64,000 nt of DNA from Salinibacillus kushneri (GCF_900111405.1 NZ_FOHJ01000013.1:1-64000); one strand, 5' to 3'. Shown: positions 52,364-61,814, counted from the stretch's first letter. Program-made: numbers and translations. The notes: a model not told the origin generated them from the sequence alone.

Positions 52364-52556
52364 TCATTCATATATATCTTCATGATTCTCTGCATTTTTG
52401 ATAATTTGATAACCGGTAAGTTCTAATTCCCTTTCACACTTATCCCATGGGAGCGTCCCCAAGCAAACCAATCATTTCGTCCATCTTTATCCTCTTGGTA
52501 GGGATCTTTTTTACTTTTGTTTCGATCAACCATACACAATAATTAATGAGCTTCAT
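52364..52556 (-). pseudogene. small gene broken by a one-base insertion
   Basis: From ATG 52556 (GGAG upstream) the frame reads MKLINYCVWLIETKVKKIPT and DEMIGLLGDAP, then stops after PMG. The adjacent frame continues PWDKCERELELTGYQIIKNA to a TGA at 52364-52366. Removing one C from the CCC near 52440 restores DAPWDKCE and a 63-residue protein. The junction and the good ribosome binding site support a real gene with one recent insertion. Family unknown. Confidence 0.5.
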
Positions 52557-52604
52557 ACTTCCGCTCCAATCAACTTGATAGAAAATAAACAATAAGCTTT
52601 AACA

Positions 52605-52661
52605 AAGCCATATAATAAAGCTTCTGGAAATTATTTATCCAGAAGCTTTATTATATGGCTT
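52605..52661. terminator. perfect 24-bp inverted repeat at the mntR stop
   Basis: AAGCCATATAATAAAGCTTC... (52605-52628) and its exact complement (52638-52661) are separated by a 9-base loop. The right arm overlaps the mntR stop codon. It is a very strong hairpin acting as mntR terminator. Confidence 0.8.
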
Positions 52662-53091
52662 AACCTATCGAATCATTTTCTTGATTTATAGCTTGTAATG
52701 TATGGATTCTACTTTGATCCTCTTTAAAATACTGAACGAGATTTGCAATCTTATCTATGGCTTCCCAGCTTAAATGATGCTCGATTCCTTCTACATCACC
52801 ATATATTTTATCCTTATGGACACCAATAATCTCCAGGAATTGTTCTAATAAATCATGGCGATAGACCAAAAGATGGCCGAACTTTTTTCCCTTAGAGGTC
52901 AGATTCAAGCCACGATATCGTTCGTAAACAAGATAACCATCATCCCCAAGCTTTTGTACCATTTTCGTTACTGAAGATGGCTGAACCGATAAATTTTCTG
53001 CTATCTCAGATACTCTGGCATAGCCTTTTTTATGTATTAATATGTATATCTGTTCCATATAATCTTCCATACTCGGAGTCGTTCCACCCAT
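52660..53091 (-). CDS. mntR: manganese-responsive transcriptional regulator MntR
   Basis: A 143-residue DtxR-family regulator that represses Mn(II) importers when Mn is abundant. The winged helix is present ([37 protein letters not shown]), and metal-site residues appear intact: Asp in MEDYMEQIY near the start, and [11 protein letters not shown] with its Glu and His ligands. No SH3 domain, as in B. subtilis MntR. It diverges from a ZIP transporter whose leader carries a candidate MntR box. Confidence 0.93.
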   Translation of the reverse strand: MGGTTPSMEDYMEQIYILIHKKGYARVSEIAENLSVQPSSVTKMVQKLGDDGYLVYERYRGLNLTSKGKKFGHLLVYRHDLLEQFLEIIGVHKDKIYGDVEGIEHHLSWEAIDKIANLVQYFKEDQSRIHTLQAINQENDSIG

Positions 53092-53154
53092 TACACAAAG
53101 CCCCTTACATCAATCCCTTTACCTAAATTATAGATGAAAACAACGATTATAACA

Positions 53155-53312
53155 AGAAAAGCATAGGCGACTGATTAGGTCCGACTGCATAAGCGGAATT
53201 CATGTAGTGGCGGGCTTTGCCACGGAATTGATTCCGCTTATGACAGCTTGGACCTAGGAGCCGGAGCTGGACATAGAAAAGCGTAGGCGACTGATTAAGT
53301 CCGACTGCATAA
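53155..53312. repeat. Bacillaceae-type intergenic repeat with an inner hairpin
   Basis: Two copies of AGAAAAGC(A/G)TAGGCGACTG followed by ATTA(G/A)GTCCGACTGCATAA lie at 53155-53192 and 53275-53312. Between them are a nested hairpin (ATAAGCGGAAT/ATTCCGCTTAT enclosing GTGGC/GCCAC) and the phrase CCTAGGAGCCGGAGCTGGAC. This phrase is familiar to me from intergenic repeats of several Bacillaceae. Confidence 0.75.
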
Positions 53313-53472
53313 TCAAGCTTTTCCTAACCATTAAATGAATGAATTGACATCTCCAGGCAGTTGCTATATTTTAGTCTCAGGAAACTTTTTTACAATTGCA
53401 AAAAAATTGATACGCACATTCGCCTATGGAACTTCATATAGATTCATTGTGAATATTATTTTTTTACCAATA

Positions 53473-53492
53473 AGTTTCCTTAGGGAAAGACT
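53473..53492 (+). promoter_or_regulatory. candidate MntR box of the ZIP transporter
   Basis: AGTTTCCTTAGGGAAAGACT is an imperfect palindrome close to the MntR consensus TTTGCCTTAAGGAAACT, 64 bases before the ZIP start, near where a -35 element would lie. Confidence 0.65.
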
Positions 53493-53556
53493 TGTTTAAA
53501 ATGAAGGAAATTTTCACTTACTAAAGGTAAAGATTGAACATCAAGGGGAGATGAAC

Positions 53557-54369
53557 ATGACTGAAAATGTACTGATGGCTCTAAGCCTAACAGTGATGGC
53601 TGGCCTATCAACCGGTATCGGCAGTGTTTTAGCCTTTTTTACTTCCGATACGAATACGAAATTCCTATCCTTTGCGCTTGGGTTTTCAGCGGGGGTTATG
53701 ATTTATGTTTCGTTCGTAGAGATCTTTGATAAAGCTCAGGAATCACTTGTGTCTGCGATGGGAGATACACTTGGAAACTGGACTACAGTTGCAGCATTTT
53801 TTGGCGGGATAGGAATTATAGCCTTGATTGACAAATTTATACCACAGCATGGGAATCCTCATGAAATTAAAAAAGTAGAGGATATGAAAAAAGAGCCAAC
53901 AGTTATAAAAGAACAGTCTTCGTTGCTTAAAATGGGATCTTTTACCGCGTTAGCGATTACCATTCACAACTTTCCTGAAGGAATAGCTACATTCACCTCA
54001 GCCCTCCAGGATCCAGGGTTAGGAATTGCGATTGCCGTTGCTGTTGCGATTCACAACATTCCTGAAGGCATTGCTGTATCTGTGCCTATTTATTTTGCAA
54101 CCGGTAATAAGAAAAAAGCTTTTAAGTTGTCCTTTTTATCAGGTTTGGCTGAACCATTAGGAGCCATTGCTGCTTATCTACTTCTTCTTCCGTATTTAAA
54201 TGACATGATGTTTGGAATGATTTTTGCTGCAGTAGCTGGAATAATGGTCTTTATATCCCTTGATGAATTATTACCTGCTGCAAAAAAATATGATGAAGCC
54301 CACCTTTCTATTTATGGATTAATTGCCGGAATGGGAGTTATGGCCATGAGTTTACTGTTATTTATATAA
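53557..54369 (+). CDS. ZIP-family divalent metal importer
   Basis: A 270-residue, eight-helix ZIP transporter. The two metal-site helices are clear: ALAITIHNFPEGIATFTS and AVAIHNIPEGIAVSVPIYF (HNFPEG and HNIPEG), as in ZupT. A polar loop (GNPHEIKKVEDMKKEPT) joins helices 3 and 4. ATG 53557 is chosen for spacing from GGGGAG. Adjacent to mntR with a candidate MntR box upstream, so manganese uptake is more likely here than zinc. Confidence 0.9.
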   Translation: MTENVLMALSLTVMAGLSTGIGSVLAFFTSDTNTKFLSFALGFSAGVMIYVSFVEIFDKAQESLVSAMGDTLGNWTTVAAFFGGIGIIALIDKFIPQHGNPHEIKKVEDMKKEPTVIKEQSSLLKMGSFTALAITIHNFPEGIATFTSALQDPGLGIAIAVAVAIHNIPEGIAVSVPIYFATGNKKKAFKLSFLSGLAEPLGAIAAYLLLLPYLNDMMFGMIFAAVAGIMVFISLDELLPAAKKYDEAHLSIYGLIAGMGVMAMSLLLFI

Positions 54370-54526
54370 CCTACTTTAAGATGCGACTGAACCCTTACTT
54401 CGTCGCATCTTTTTCATAGTAAGCAAATGATCATTTGGCACTTCCTGCGTTAGTTCTTAGAAGAAATTTTTTTGTACACGATTTTGATTTGTGAAATAAT
54501 AGGATTGTGAAAAGGAGGATGACGAA

Positions 54527-55759
54527 ATGTCAGATTTTCAAACCAACTTAGAAAAATATGCAGAATTAGTACTACGCAAAGGGGTAAACTTGCAAAATAA
54601 TCAGGCACTGATGGTGAATGCACCTACAGAAGCTGTCCAATTTGTACGTGTTGTAGCTAAAAAAGCATACGAAATGGGTGCAAAGGATATACATATGAAT
54701 TGGTCAGATGAAACACTTACCCGTCTCAAGTATGAACATGCACCAATGGAAACTCTTGAAACCGTTCCTCAATGGCGTGTGGATATGCATGATTATTATG
54801 CAGAGGATGGAGCTGCGGTTCTCTCTATAAAACCGTCTAACCCTGATTTATTAAAAGGAATTGATCCAAGTAGAATTGCAGCCGCAAATAAAGCATCAGG
54901 GAATGCTTTGAAAAATTTCCGCAGCTATACAATGAATGACCGCATTACATGGTGTGTAGCAGCTGTTCCAGGACAAGCATGGGCAAAGAAGGTCTTTCCG
55001 GACGAATCTCCGGAAACGGCAGTTAAAAAATTGTGGGAACAAATCTTTACGATTACTCGTGCTGATCAAAAAGATCCAGTAGAAGCCTGGAATCAACATA
55101 ACGAAACATTAGCAACCGTTAGGGATTATTTAAATGATAAACAGTATGCAAAATTGGTTTACAAAGCACCTGGCACAGATTTAGAAATTACTTTGCCAAA
55201 GGGACATGTATGGAAAGGCGGGGCGTCCCCATCTGAAAAGGGAACCATTTTTAATGCTAACATTCCATCCGAAGAAGTCTTTACCATGCCACATAAATAC
55301 GGAGTAAATGGAACTGTAAGTAATACAAAACCACTTAATTATGGTGGAAATTTGATTGATGATTTTTCCATTACTTTCAAAGAAGGAAAGGTAGTCGATT
55401 TTACCGCTGAAGAAGGCTATGAAACCCTAAAACATTTATTGGATACAGATGATGGAGCAAAGAGACTTGGAGAAGTAGCACTAGTGCCAGACGAATCACC
55501 AATTTCACAATCAGGTTTAATATTCTATAACACTCTTTATGACGAGAACGCATCCTGCCACCTCGCCTTCGGAAAAGCCTATCCAACGAATATCAAAGGT
55601 GGTTCCCAAATGGATGACGATGCACTGGACAAAAACGGAGTCAACAATAGCCTGGTCCATGTCGACTTCATGATGGGCTCTAATAAACTGGATGTATATG
55701 GCGTCACTAAAGACGGAAGGCAGGAACCTATCCTCAACCAAGGCTCATGGGCGATATAA
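54527..55759 (+). CDS. M29-family aminopeptidase
   Basis: A 410-residue metalloaminopeptidase of the thermophilic aminopeptidase T / AmpS class. Family features are YAELVLRKGVNLQNNQALMV, a Glu-rich metal site region (IPSEEVFTMPHKYGVNG), and the C-terminal CHLAFGKAYPTNIKGG with HVDFMMGS. It trims N-terminal residues from peptides in the cytosol. AAAGGAGG precedes the ATG. It is monocistronic with a strong terminator. Confidence 0.92.
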   Translation: MSDFQTNLEKYAELVLRKGVNLQNNQALMVNAPTEAVQFVRVVAKKAYEMGAKDIHMNWSDETLTRLKYEHAPMETLETVPQWRVDMHDYYAEDGAAVLSIKPSNPDLLKGIDPSRIAAANKASGNALKNFRSYTMNDRITWCVAAVPGQAWAKKVFPDESPETAVKKLWEQIFTITRADQKDPVEAWNQHNETLATVRDYLNDKQYAKLVYKAPGTDLEITLPKGHVWKGGASPSEKGTIFNANIPSEEVFTMPHKYGVNGTVSNTKPLNYGGNLIDDFSITFKEGKVVDFTAEEGYETLKHLLDTDDGAKRLGEVALVPDESPISQSGLIFYNTLYDENASCHLAFGKAYPTNIKGGSQMDDDALDKNGVNNSLVHVDFMMGSNKLDVYGVTKDGRQEPILNQGSWAI

Positions 55760-55807
55760 AAACAGATTGAAATCTTGTTCTTTAGATAAAGCTTAACAAG
55801 GATTTAT

Positions 55808-55850
55808 AAAAGAAAGTCCTTCATATTCCCTTTATGAAGGACTTTCTTTT
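55808..55850. terminator. bidirectional terminator
   Basis: AAAAGAAAGTCCTTCATA and TATGAAGGACTTTCTTTT, a perfect 18-bp stem with a 7-base loop, serve the aminopeptidase and the convergent ger operon. Confidence 0.9.
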
Positions 55851-55863
55851 GAATTCCACTCGA

Positions 55864-56937
55864 TTATCTTCGGATGCCATATTCCATAATTTTTACATCT
55901 ATTTTTGGTGTTATCTTTATATTAGGGTACATGTCTTCCCATTTTTTCCAATTAAAATTTCGATGTTCACTGTGATATTCATTGCCTAAACCCAGAGGAT
56001 CGATATTTAGCTCCTGAAGCTTATTAAGAATGTCCTCTGCTTGTTGCTTCATTTGCTTTTCCATCGTGTTTTCTATTTTTTTAATCACTTTTTTCGTAAT
56101 TTTACCTCCGCGGTATTCTCTGATTATTCCTTTAATATGAACATTAATCACTAATTCCGTATGATTCCCTTTTCCGTTATATTGAATCTTTCTGTCCGAC
56201 CTTATATTACTGACCGAAGCACTTTTTTTATCTCCACGATAGACAGGAAATATCGCATTTTGAAAATCCCCTATTAATGAATTAAAAGTAAATGTTTGCT
56301 CATAAGGAAGACGACCAACATACCGTTCATCATCAAATAAAGCAATTCCGTCAATTTTCACCATATCTGTTACAGATAAAAATGGCAAAAACGGATCTGC
56401 TCCTTTGGAATATAAATTATACGTAAAAAGATGTAAGTTCGTTTCGGGGATTGTTCCCCTGTCAATATTTTGTTCAAACATATCGGATAAGTACATGCCG
56501 GAATCATCGTCCCAGTATTCACGTGTAAGCACTTCTGTTGTTGAACCTTCTACAATACCTAACCTGACCCTTGATCCTAAACTGGGATCTCGAACAAACA
56601 CATCTTTTAGCTTCTGCAAGCCTTTCCTGGCTAATTCTTCGTTAAATAAAATGACTTCCAGCTTTCCAACAGCCAACGGTCGATTGGCTTCTGCATTTAA
56701 CTTAAAGTTATTTTCACGTAACAGCATGGATGTATCGCTGAATATTTCAGTTGTTACGGCCTTATCAGCCTGAAAGTTAGGTACCGCGATGGTTCCTTTA
56801 ACTTTATTCCCTTCTACAGCATCATAACCTACAGCTGTAACGAGTGAAAGATCATCAACAATTTCCCTTTCGACACCACAGCCTGTTCCTAAAAATACAA
56901 CAATGGACAACATTACGGCTATAGTAGCTGTTTTCAT
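55864..56937 (-). CDS. Ger(x)C spore germinant receptor lipoprotein
   Basis: A 357-residue lipoprotein C subunit of a germinant receptor, in the spore inner membrane. The lipobox is LGTGC (Cys 20) and the mature part opens GVEREIVDDLSLVTAVGYDA. The three-domain alpha/beta layout ends with KIDVKIMEYGIRR. It is the last gene of the ger operon and overlaps the B subunit by four bases. The receptor's germinant cannot be told from sequence. Confidence 0.92.
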   Translation of the reverse strand: MKTATIAVMLSIVVFLGTGCGVEREIVDDLSLVTAVGYDAVEGNKVKGTIAVPNFQADKAVTTEIFSDTSMLLRENNFKLNAEANRPLAVGKLEVILFNEELARKGLQKLKDVFVRDPSLGSRVRLGIVEGSTTEVLTREYWDDDSGMYLSDMFEQNIDRGTIPETNLHLFTYNLYSKGADPFLPFLSVTDMVKIDGIALFDDERYVGRLPYEQTFTFNSLIGDFQNAIFPVYRGDKKSASVSNIRSDRKIQYNGKGNHTELVINVHIKGIIREYRGGKITKKVIKKIENTMEKQMKQQAEDILNKLQELNIDPLGLGNEYHSEHRNFNWKKWEDMYPNIKITPKIDVKIMEYGIRR

Positions 56938-58022
56938 TTTGATTTCCTCACTTTATTGTAAATGGTGTAGACAATAAATAGAAAAGGAATGTAGAAATAT
57001 ACCATATAAAAACCGACTCTGCTTATATATTCACTAAGTAGGCTTATCCTTTCATGACCATTTATCAAGACATTGGCAATAAGGACAATAATGAGGAAAA
57101 CAATAACGGTTTTTCTTTGATTAAATCGAAATAATCGTTTCATTCCCCTTGTCGAAGCCCAAAGAGTTAGTGTCATATTAGGAAGAATAACCAATGCCCA
57201 TGAACTAATTCCTATATATTCAAACCGTTCCACAAAAGGCATTTCGATAATTTTCCACATTCCAAGAGTTGGCCAAATAACCGTTTTAATTTGCTCTTCA
57301 TCATAAAAAACAAAGGCAACCATACTTATAGCTACATAAACAACAATGGTAAATAAGACACCAAAATGTGCCCATTTATGTGCTTTTTTGGGATGTTTTA
57401 TAAATGGAAAAAAGATGAATAAAGTTGAAAATCCTAAAAAGCTTAGTGTCATTTCTTTCGATGACAACATTAAATCTTTAACAGAATGGTTTAATACAGG
57501 TAAAAGATTATGAAAATGAGCAAACTCCAAAGGGAATATCAAAGTAAACAGCAGATATATAGGAATAACTGTTCCCAAGAAACAAATCCCTACTACAACC
57601 CGAAACCCCCCATTGATGACATAATAGACAAGGATTAAAAAAAAGATTCCAAGATATAAAATGCTGATATGAGGAAACATCCATACTTGAATGATTTCAA
57701 TATATAGACGCAGGGCGATTGTTGATAAAACAAGAAAATATAAACACTGGATAAAACCAAACAAGCCTCCAAGATATTTTCCGAATAGTTCTTTTTGAAT
57801 ATCAAAAATATCCTGATCCTGTCTTAACATTTTAAAGGCTATCCAAATAATAATATGAACCCCAATCCCTGCGATTATAACTGAAATCCATGCATCATAA
57901 CTGGCATGTTCAACAACCTTACTTTGGAAGCTTAAGATCCCCACCCCTACTTGCACAGAGGTAATTAAGAATAAGACTAAAAAAGGCGATATTTTCATGG
58001 AATCTGAAATAGGCTTACCCAA
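56934..58022 (-). CDS. GerAB-family endospore germination permease
   Basis: About 362 residues, ten predicted helices, an amino acid permease-like B subunit that forms the ligand-binding part of germinant receptors. It opens MGKPISDSMKISPFLVLFLI if TTG 58022 is used, eight bases after AAGGAGG; two codons upstream also fit. The GVGILSFQ segment corresponds to the unwound first helix of the APC fold. It overlaps the C subunit start. Confidence 0.92.
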   Translation of the reverse strand: MGKPISDSMKISPFLVLFLITSVQVGVGILSFQSKVVEHASYDAWISVIIAGIGVHIIIWIAFKMLRQDQDIFDIQKELFGKYLGGLFGFIQCLYFLVLSTIALRLYIEIIQVWMFPHISILYLGIFFLILVYYVINGGFRVVVGICFLGTVIPIYLLFTLIFPLEFAHFHNLLPVLNHSVKDLMLSSKEMTLSFLGFSTLFIFFPFIKHPKKAHKWAHFGVLFTIVVYVAISMVAFVFYDEEQIKTVIWPTLGMWKIIEMPFVERFEYIGISSWALVILPNMTLTLWASTRGMKRLFRFNQRKTVIVFLIIVLIANVLINGHERISLLSEYISRVGFYMVYFYIPFLFIVYTIYNKVRKSK

Positions 58023-58039
58023 CCTCATCACCTCCTTGT

Positions 58040-59545
58040 CTATTCATCAATATCTTTCTTTTTCGTTGCATCCCTTTTGCTGTATCTCTCGGTTTGCTCT
58101 GTTTGGAGCTGCACAGGGCGTTGAGTGTTTCTCGAAAACGGAAAACGAATAATGGAATCTTTCATATCCTTTAAACGAGGAGGATAAATAGGCTCAAAAA
58201 ATGGTCTTCCTAAAGAAGTGAGTCTCAATAAATGAACAATTAAATAACAGAAGCTTAGAACAACTCCGAGCATTCCAAATAAATACGCAACAAATATAAA
58301 TGGAAAACGAATTAAACGAATCGTGTTACCCATTTGATAAACCGGGGTCGTAAAGGAAGCCAAAGCAGCTAACGCAATGATAATTAATAGTACATTACTT
58401 GTTAGTCCAGCTTCAACAGATGCTGTTCCAATTACAATACCACCAACGATACCAATGGTTTGCCCGACTTTAGTTGGCAGTCTAGCCCCAGCCTCGCGTA
58501 AAAGCTCAATGGTTAACTCCAAAAAAATAGCTTCCAATATAGGTGGTAACGGAACCACTTCCCTTGAGGTAATTAAAGTTCCCATTAAATCTTTAGGAAT
58601 AAGTTCATAATGATACGTTAGGGTTGCAACATAAATCGGTGTAACCAAAATTGAAAAAACAACGGAAAAAAATCGAATAATACGAAAGGCAGAAGCAATC
58701 ACAGGATTTAGAAAATAGTCCTCAAATGAGGAAAAAAACTCTGTTAGGTTGGCTGGTGCTATTAAAGCATGAGGAGAACCAGCTGCCATAATGACAATCT
58801 TCCCTTCCGTTAATACCGCTGATGCACGGTCTGGTCTTTCTGTATCTAATAATTGTGGAAAAGGAGATTTAGGATTATCCGAAATAATTTGTGTGATGTA
58901 AGAACTATCAACGAGATGATCAATATCGATTTCCTTTATCCGTTGTATAACCGTGTTTACGTTCTCCTCATTGGCTACTCCATCAATATAAAGCACCGCC
59001 ACCTTAGATTTCGTTAACTTTCCAACCTTTAATTCTTTTACCATTAATTCAGGAATAGGTAACCGATTACGGACTAAATTCAAATTCGTATCAATTGACT
59101 CTAAAAAGGCTTCCTTAGGTCCAATAACAGAAAACTCTACTTCAGGAACAGATACATTACGAGTCTTTTTTAACGGGGCGTTAATTAACAATCCTTTTTG
59201 GTCATATTCATCTAACCGGAGGAGAATATATCCTCTAAGCATCCTGTTTTGCATTTGTTCAACGTCTTTGGTTGTCAAAACCTTTTCAACCGGGATGGAC
59301 TCTTTAAGCTCCTCTAATGAGTAGTGTTTATATTCCTGTAAATTTTCCAATATATCTTTATGGAGGATTTCTGTATCTACTAATGATTTGTAAAAAGAAA
59401 GCCAAATCGTCTGCTTTTTAATCGAATGTTCATAATGCATAAAGTCGCTCGAGGTTTTGCACATATCAATAAGTTCAACGATGTTATTAGGCTGCTTGAG
59501 TGAGTTGGACTTATTTTTTTTGTTCTTTTTACCAAATAGTTTCAT
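58040..59545 (-). CDS. GerA-family spore germination protein
   Basis: A 501-residue A subunit: an N-terminal soluble domain (about 25-260) with FSVIGPKEAFLESIDTNLNL and LSRKDI-like pattern DHLVDSSYITQII, then about five to six membrane helices, and a basic, charged C-terminus. The A subunit is thought to make the ion channel of the receptor. First gene of the gerA-gerB-gerC operon; the GAGG before the ATG at 59545 is acceptable. Forespore sigma-G control is expected but no clear promoter was found. Confidence 0.93.
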   Translation of the reverse strand: MKLFGKKNKKNKSNSLKQPNNIVELIDMCKTSSDFMHYEHSIKKQTIWLSFYKSLVDTEILHKDILENLQEYKHYSLEELKESIPVEKVLTTKDVEQMQNRMLRGYILLRLDEYDQKGLLINAPLKKTRNVSVPEVEFSVIGPKEAFLESIDTNLNLVRNRLPIPELMVKELKVGKLTKSKVAVLYIDGVANEENVNTVIQRIKEIDIDHLVDSSYITQIISDNPKSPFPQLLDTERPDRASAVLTEGKIVIMAAGSPHALIAPANLTEFFSSFEDYFLNPVIASAFRIIRFFSVVFSILVTPIYVATLTYHYELIPKDLMGTLITSREVVPLPPILEAIFLELTIELLREAGARLPTKVGQTIGIVGGIVIGTASVEAGLTSNVLLIIIALAALASFTTPVYQMGNTIRLIRFPFIFVAYLFGMLGVVLSFCYLIVHLLRLTSLGRPFFEPIYPPRLKDMKDSIIRFPFSRNTQRPVQLQTEQTERYSKRDATKKKDIDE

Positions 59546-59657
59546 ATTCCAAGCCTCACATTTTCCGTTAAAATTCTAATGCAGAATACTGTTCATATTT
59601 TGTCTAATTATGGTGTTTTTATTCTAATTTGGAAAAATATTTTAATTAAAACCATAC

Positions 59658-59694
59658 AAAAAGAGTTATCTCCAAGTTTAGAGATAACCCTTTT
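59658..59694 (-). terminator. terminator of the S-box operon
   Basis: AAAAGAGTTATCTC and GAGATAACCCTTTT arms with one bulge; the T tail lies on the minus strand, just past the ATP-grasp stop. Confidence 0.75.
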
Positions 59695-59701
59695 GTCTTC
59701 T

Positions 59702-60655
59702 TTAACTATAGGATTTTTGCCGGATTTGATTAAGCCTTTCGCCTAAATATCCGGCTACTTCTAACATTCCATACTTCTCTGCCAAAGCTTCTGCATCACT
59801 ATTGTAGTTGGTATTGGTATTTATATCATACGTATAAAGATTTCCATCTTGATCTTTTATAAATTCTATACCTGCTATTTGGATATTATTAGCAGCCAGT
59901 ACTTGTTCATAGTTTTCTAAAATAGGATGATGGAAGTCTTTTTGAATTTGGAATTTAGTTGGGGATGCTGGTTCTTCCCCTACTGGGCAGAACAAATCAT
60001 CAATAGAACAAGCATCAGCCGGGCAAAGCTCAAACCCTTCCGATGTGTCAACACGTACCGCATATAAAAATTTGCCTCCAACAAATTCACAACGAGTAAT
60101 AAAAGCTTCTGGTGATTCGATATATTCCTGAATCAATGTAACCCCATCAACAGGCTCTTCAAATTCATCACCTTCTACATATTCTTTTAACGCATCCACC
60201 GATTGAAAAAGTTGAACTCCCAGCCCTTTACCTGCGCGATTATGCTTTGTAATAAATTTTTGTCCCTCAAAAGACTGCGCTTGTTTCAACAATTCATCCT
60301 TACCAACGGCTGCAATTGTTTTGGGTGTTCGAATACCATGCTTTTCCAGTTCTAAATATTGAAGGACTTTGCTAAGCTCTAATTGTAAAGCTCGGCTTCC
60401 ATTGATTACGGTACGACCATGAGCTTCCAGCCAGCCAATTACAGCATTTGCCAGTTCCGGTGAATAACGATGTCCCCTTGTATGTGAGGAAGCACTCATC
60501 CGGTTGTAAAAAATCCCCTCAGGAGGTTCCTTAGTTAAATCAATAGACCCGTTATCCAGTAACCAATCCTCATATGGAATATCCAATTCTTCTAATCTCT
60601 TAAATAAATACTCAGTCCACTCTTCATTTTCATGGATGACATAAACTTTACTCAT
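59702..60655 (-). CDS. ATP-grasp family protein in a SAM-controlled operon
   Basis: A 317-residue ATP-grasp protein, RimK/ligase-like. It has a substrate domain (IFYNRMSASSHTRGHRYSPE), LSKVLQYLELEKHGIRTPKT, the ATP-binding KFITKHNRAGKGLGVQLF, and IAGIEFIKDQDG with DINTNTNYN, the metal-binding Asn/Asp end. It should join a carboxylate to an amine or thiol; the substrates are unknown. ATG 60655 is 24 bases after the monooxygenase stop. The S-box leader implies a sulfur role. Confidence 0.85.
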   Translation of the reverse strand: MSKVYVIHENEEWTEYLFKRLEELDIPYEDWLLDNGSIDLTKEPPEGIFYNRMSASSHTRGHRYSPELANAVIGWLEAHGRTVINGSRALQLELSKVLQYLELEKHGIRTPKTIAAVGKDELLKQAQSFEGQKFITKHNRAGKGLGVQLFQSVDALKEYVEGDEFEEPVDGVTLIQEYIESPEAFITRCEFVGGKFLYAVRVDTSEGFELCPADACSIDDLFCPVGEEPASPTKFQIQKDFHHPILENYEQVLAANNIQIAGIEFIKDQDGNLYTYDINTNTNYNSDAEALAEKYGMLEVAGYLGERLNQIRQKSYS

Positions 60656-60678
60656 TTCACCATCAACCCTCCTTAAGA

Positions 60679-61728
60679 TCACTTAGCGGTTGTTGTCCGC
60701 AGTTCTTCTACTTTTGGCATAACTACTTTTGAAAATCGCTCCAACTCCTCTAATTGGGGAGAACATTGTAATAAGAGTAAATCAACTCCTGCCTGCTCAT
60801 ATTCCAGAATTTTTGAAGCAATCTGTTCAGGGGTTCCTACAAGATTAGGACGTAAGCCTCGATTGGAAACAGAATAATCCTGTAATTGAATCTTCTGCTC
60901 CAGCTCAGATTTGGATGTGAAGTCTTCAAAACCTGCATATCCACTCATATCATCTACTGTAGTAATCCTTTCCAGTTCTGCTAACGCTTCTTCTTCTGTA
61001 TCTCGACAAATGACATAGGCTGCCATGCCAAAGGATTGCAATGGTTCCTTACCTGCTTCAATTCTCCGATTTTTCATATCCTGAATCTTACCAGCTACTT
61101 CTTCCACTGTTCCACCGTGCATCACATACGCATCACACGCAGATGTAATGACCTGCTTCCCTTTTTCACTTTCGCCCCCTGCATAAAGAACAGGATTCGG
61201 CTTTTGAACCGGTTTTGGAGCGAGTTTAGCATCTTCTATCTTGTAAAACTTCCCGTCATAGCTAAAGGTCTCTTCGGTCCACATGCCTTTTAGGATATCC
61301 AGAAATTCTGTTGTTCGGTCATATCGTTCATCATGTTTGGTGAAGGCTCCGCCATATTGTTTTGCCTCACCTTCCCACCAGCCTGATACAATATTTAACG
61401 TAAACCGACCGTTACTAATATGATCGATTGTTGCTGCCTGTTTTGCGGTAACTGCAGGATGATGAAATCCTGGTCGTACAGCTGTCATAATTTCAATTTT
61501 TTCTGTGACCGCAGCTAATCCTGCAGCAGTTGACCAGGCTTCCAGGGAATCCTGATTGATACCTTTAATATCATTCAAATACAACTCCGCAATTAAAGTT
61601 GTATCGTAACCCCACTTTTCAGCGGATTGAATAACTTCCTTTGCATAGTCAAACGTAGGAGGCATTTGTTCATCCTCAACATTTCGCAGCCATCCTCCAA
61701 AAATCGGTAACCAGAATCCATATTTCAT
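60679..61728 (-). CDS. LLM-class flavin monooxygenase under S-box control
   Basis: A 349-residue luciferase-like FMNH2-dependent monooxygenase, close to SsuD/SfnG in outline. Key segments are MKYGFWLPIFGG, LIAELYLNDIKGINQDSLEA, TAVRPGFHHPAVTAKQAAT, FTLNIVSGWWEGEAKQYGG and LLLQCSPQLEELERF. Such enzymes release sulfite from sulfonates or oxidise related sulfur compounds. The SAM riboswitch upstream (61815-61926) ties it to sulfur or methionine supply, but no ssuABC transporter is adjacent; an ATP-grasp gene follows instead. ATG 61728 has GGGAGTGGGG upstream. Confidence 0.9.
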   Translation of the reverse strand: MKYGFWLPIFGGWLRNVEDEQMPPTFDYAKEVIQSAEKWGYDTTLIAELYLNDIKGINQDSLEAWSTAAGLAAVTEKIEIMTAVRPGFHHPAVTAKQAATIDHISNGRFTLNIVSGWWEGEAKQYGGAFTKHDERYDRTTEFLDILKGMWTEETFSYDGKFYKIEDAKLAPKPVQKPNPVLYAGGESEKGKQVITSACDAYVMHGGTVEEVAGKIQDMKNRRIEAGKEPLQSFGMAAYVICRDTEEEALAELERITTVDDMSGYAGFEDFTSKSELEQKIQLQDYSVSNRGLRPNLVGTPEQIASKILEYEQAGVDLLLLQCSPQLEELERFSKVVMPKVEELRTTTAK

Positions 61729-61760
61729 GTTCCCCACTCCCTGATGAATGATTATGTAAA

Positions 61761-61794
61761 TATAAAAAACTCTCTTCAAATAAGAAGAGAGTTT
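61761..61794 (-). terminator. intrinsic terminator of the SAM riboswitch
   Basis: AAACTCTCTT and AAGAGAGTTT, a 10-bp stem followed by TTTTTATA on the minus strand. Confidence 0.85.
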
Positions 61795-61814
61795 ATATCC
61801 ATTTATCTACTCGT

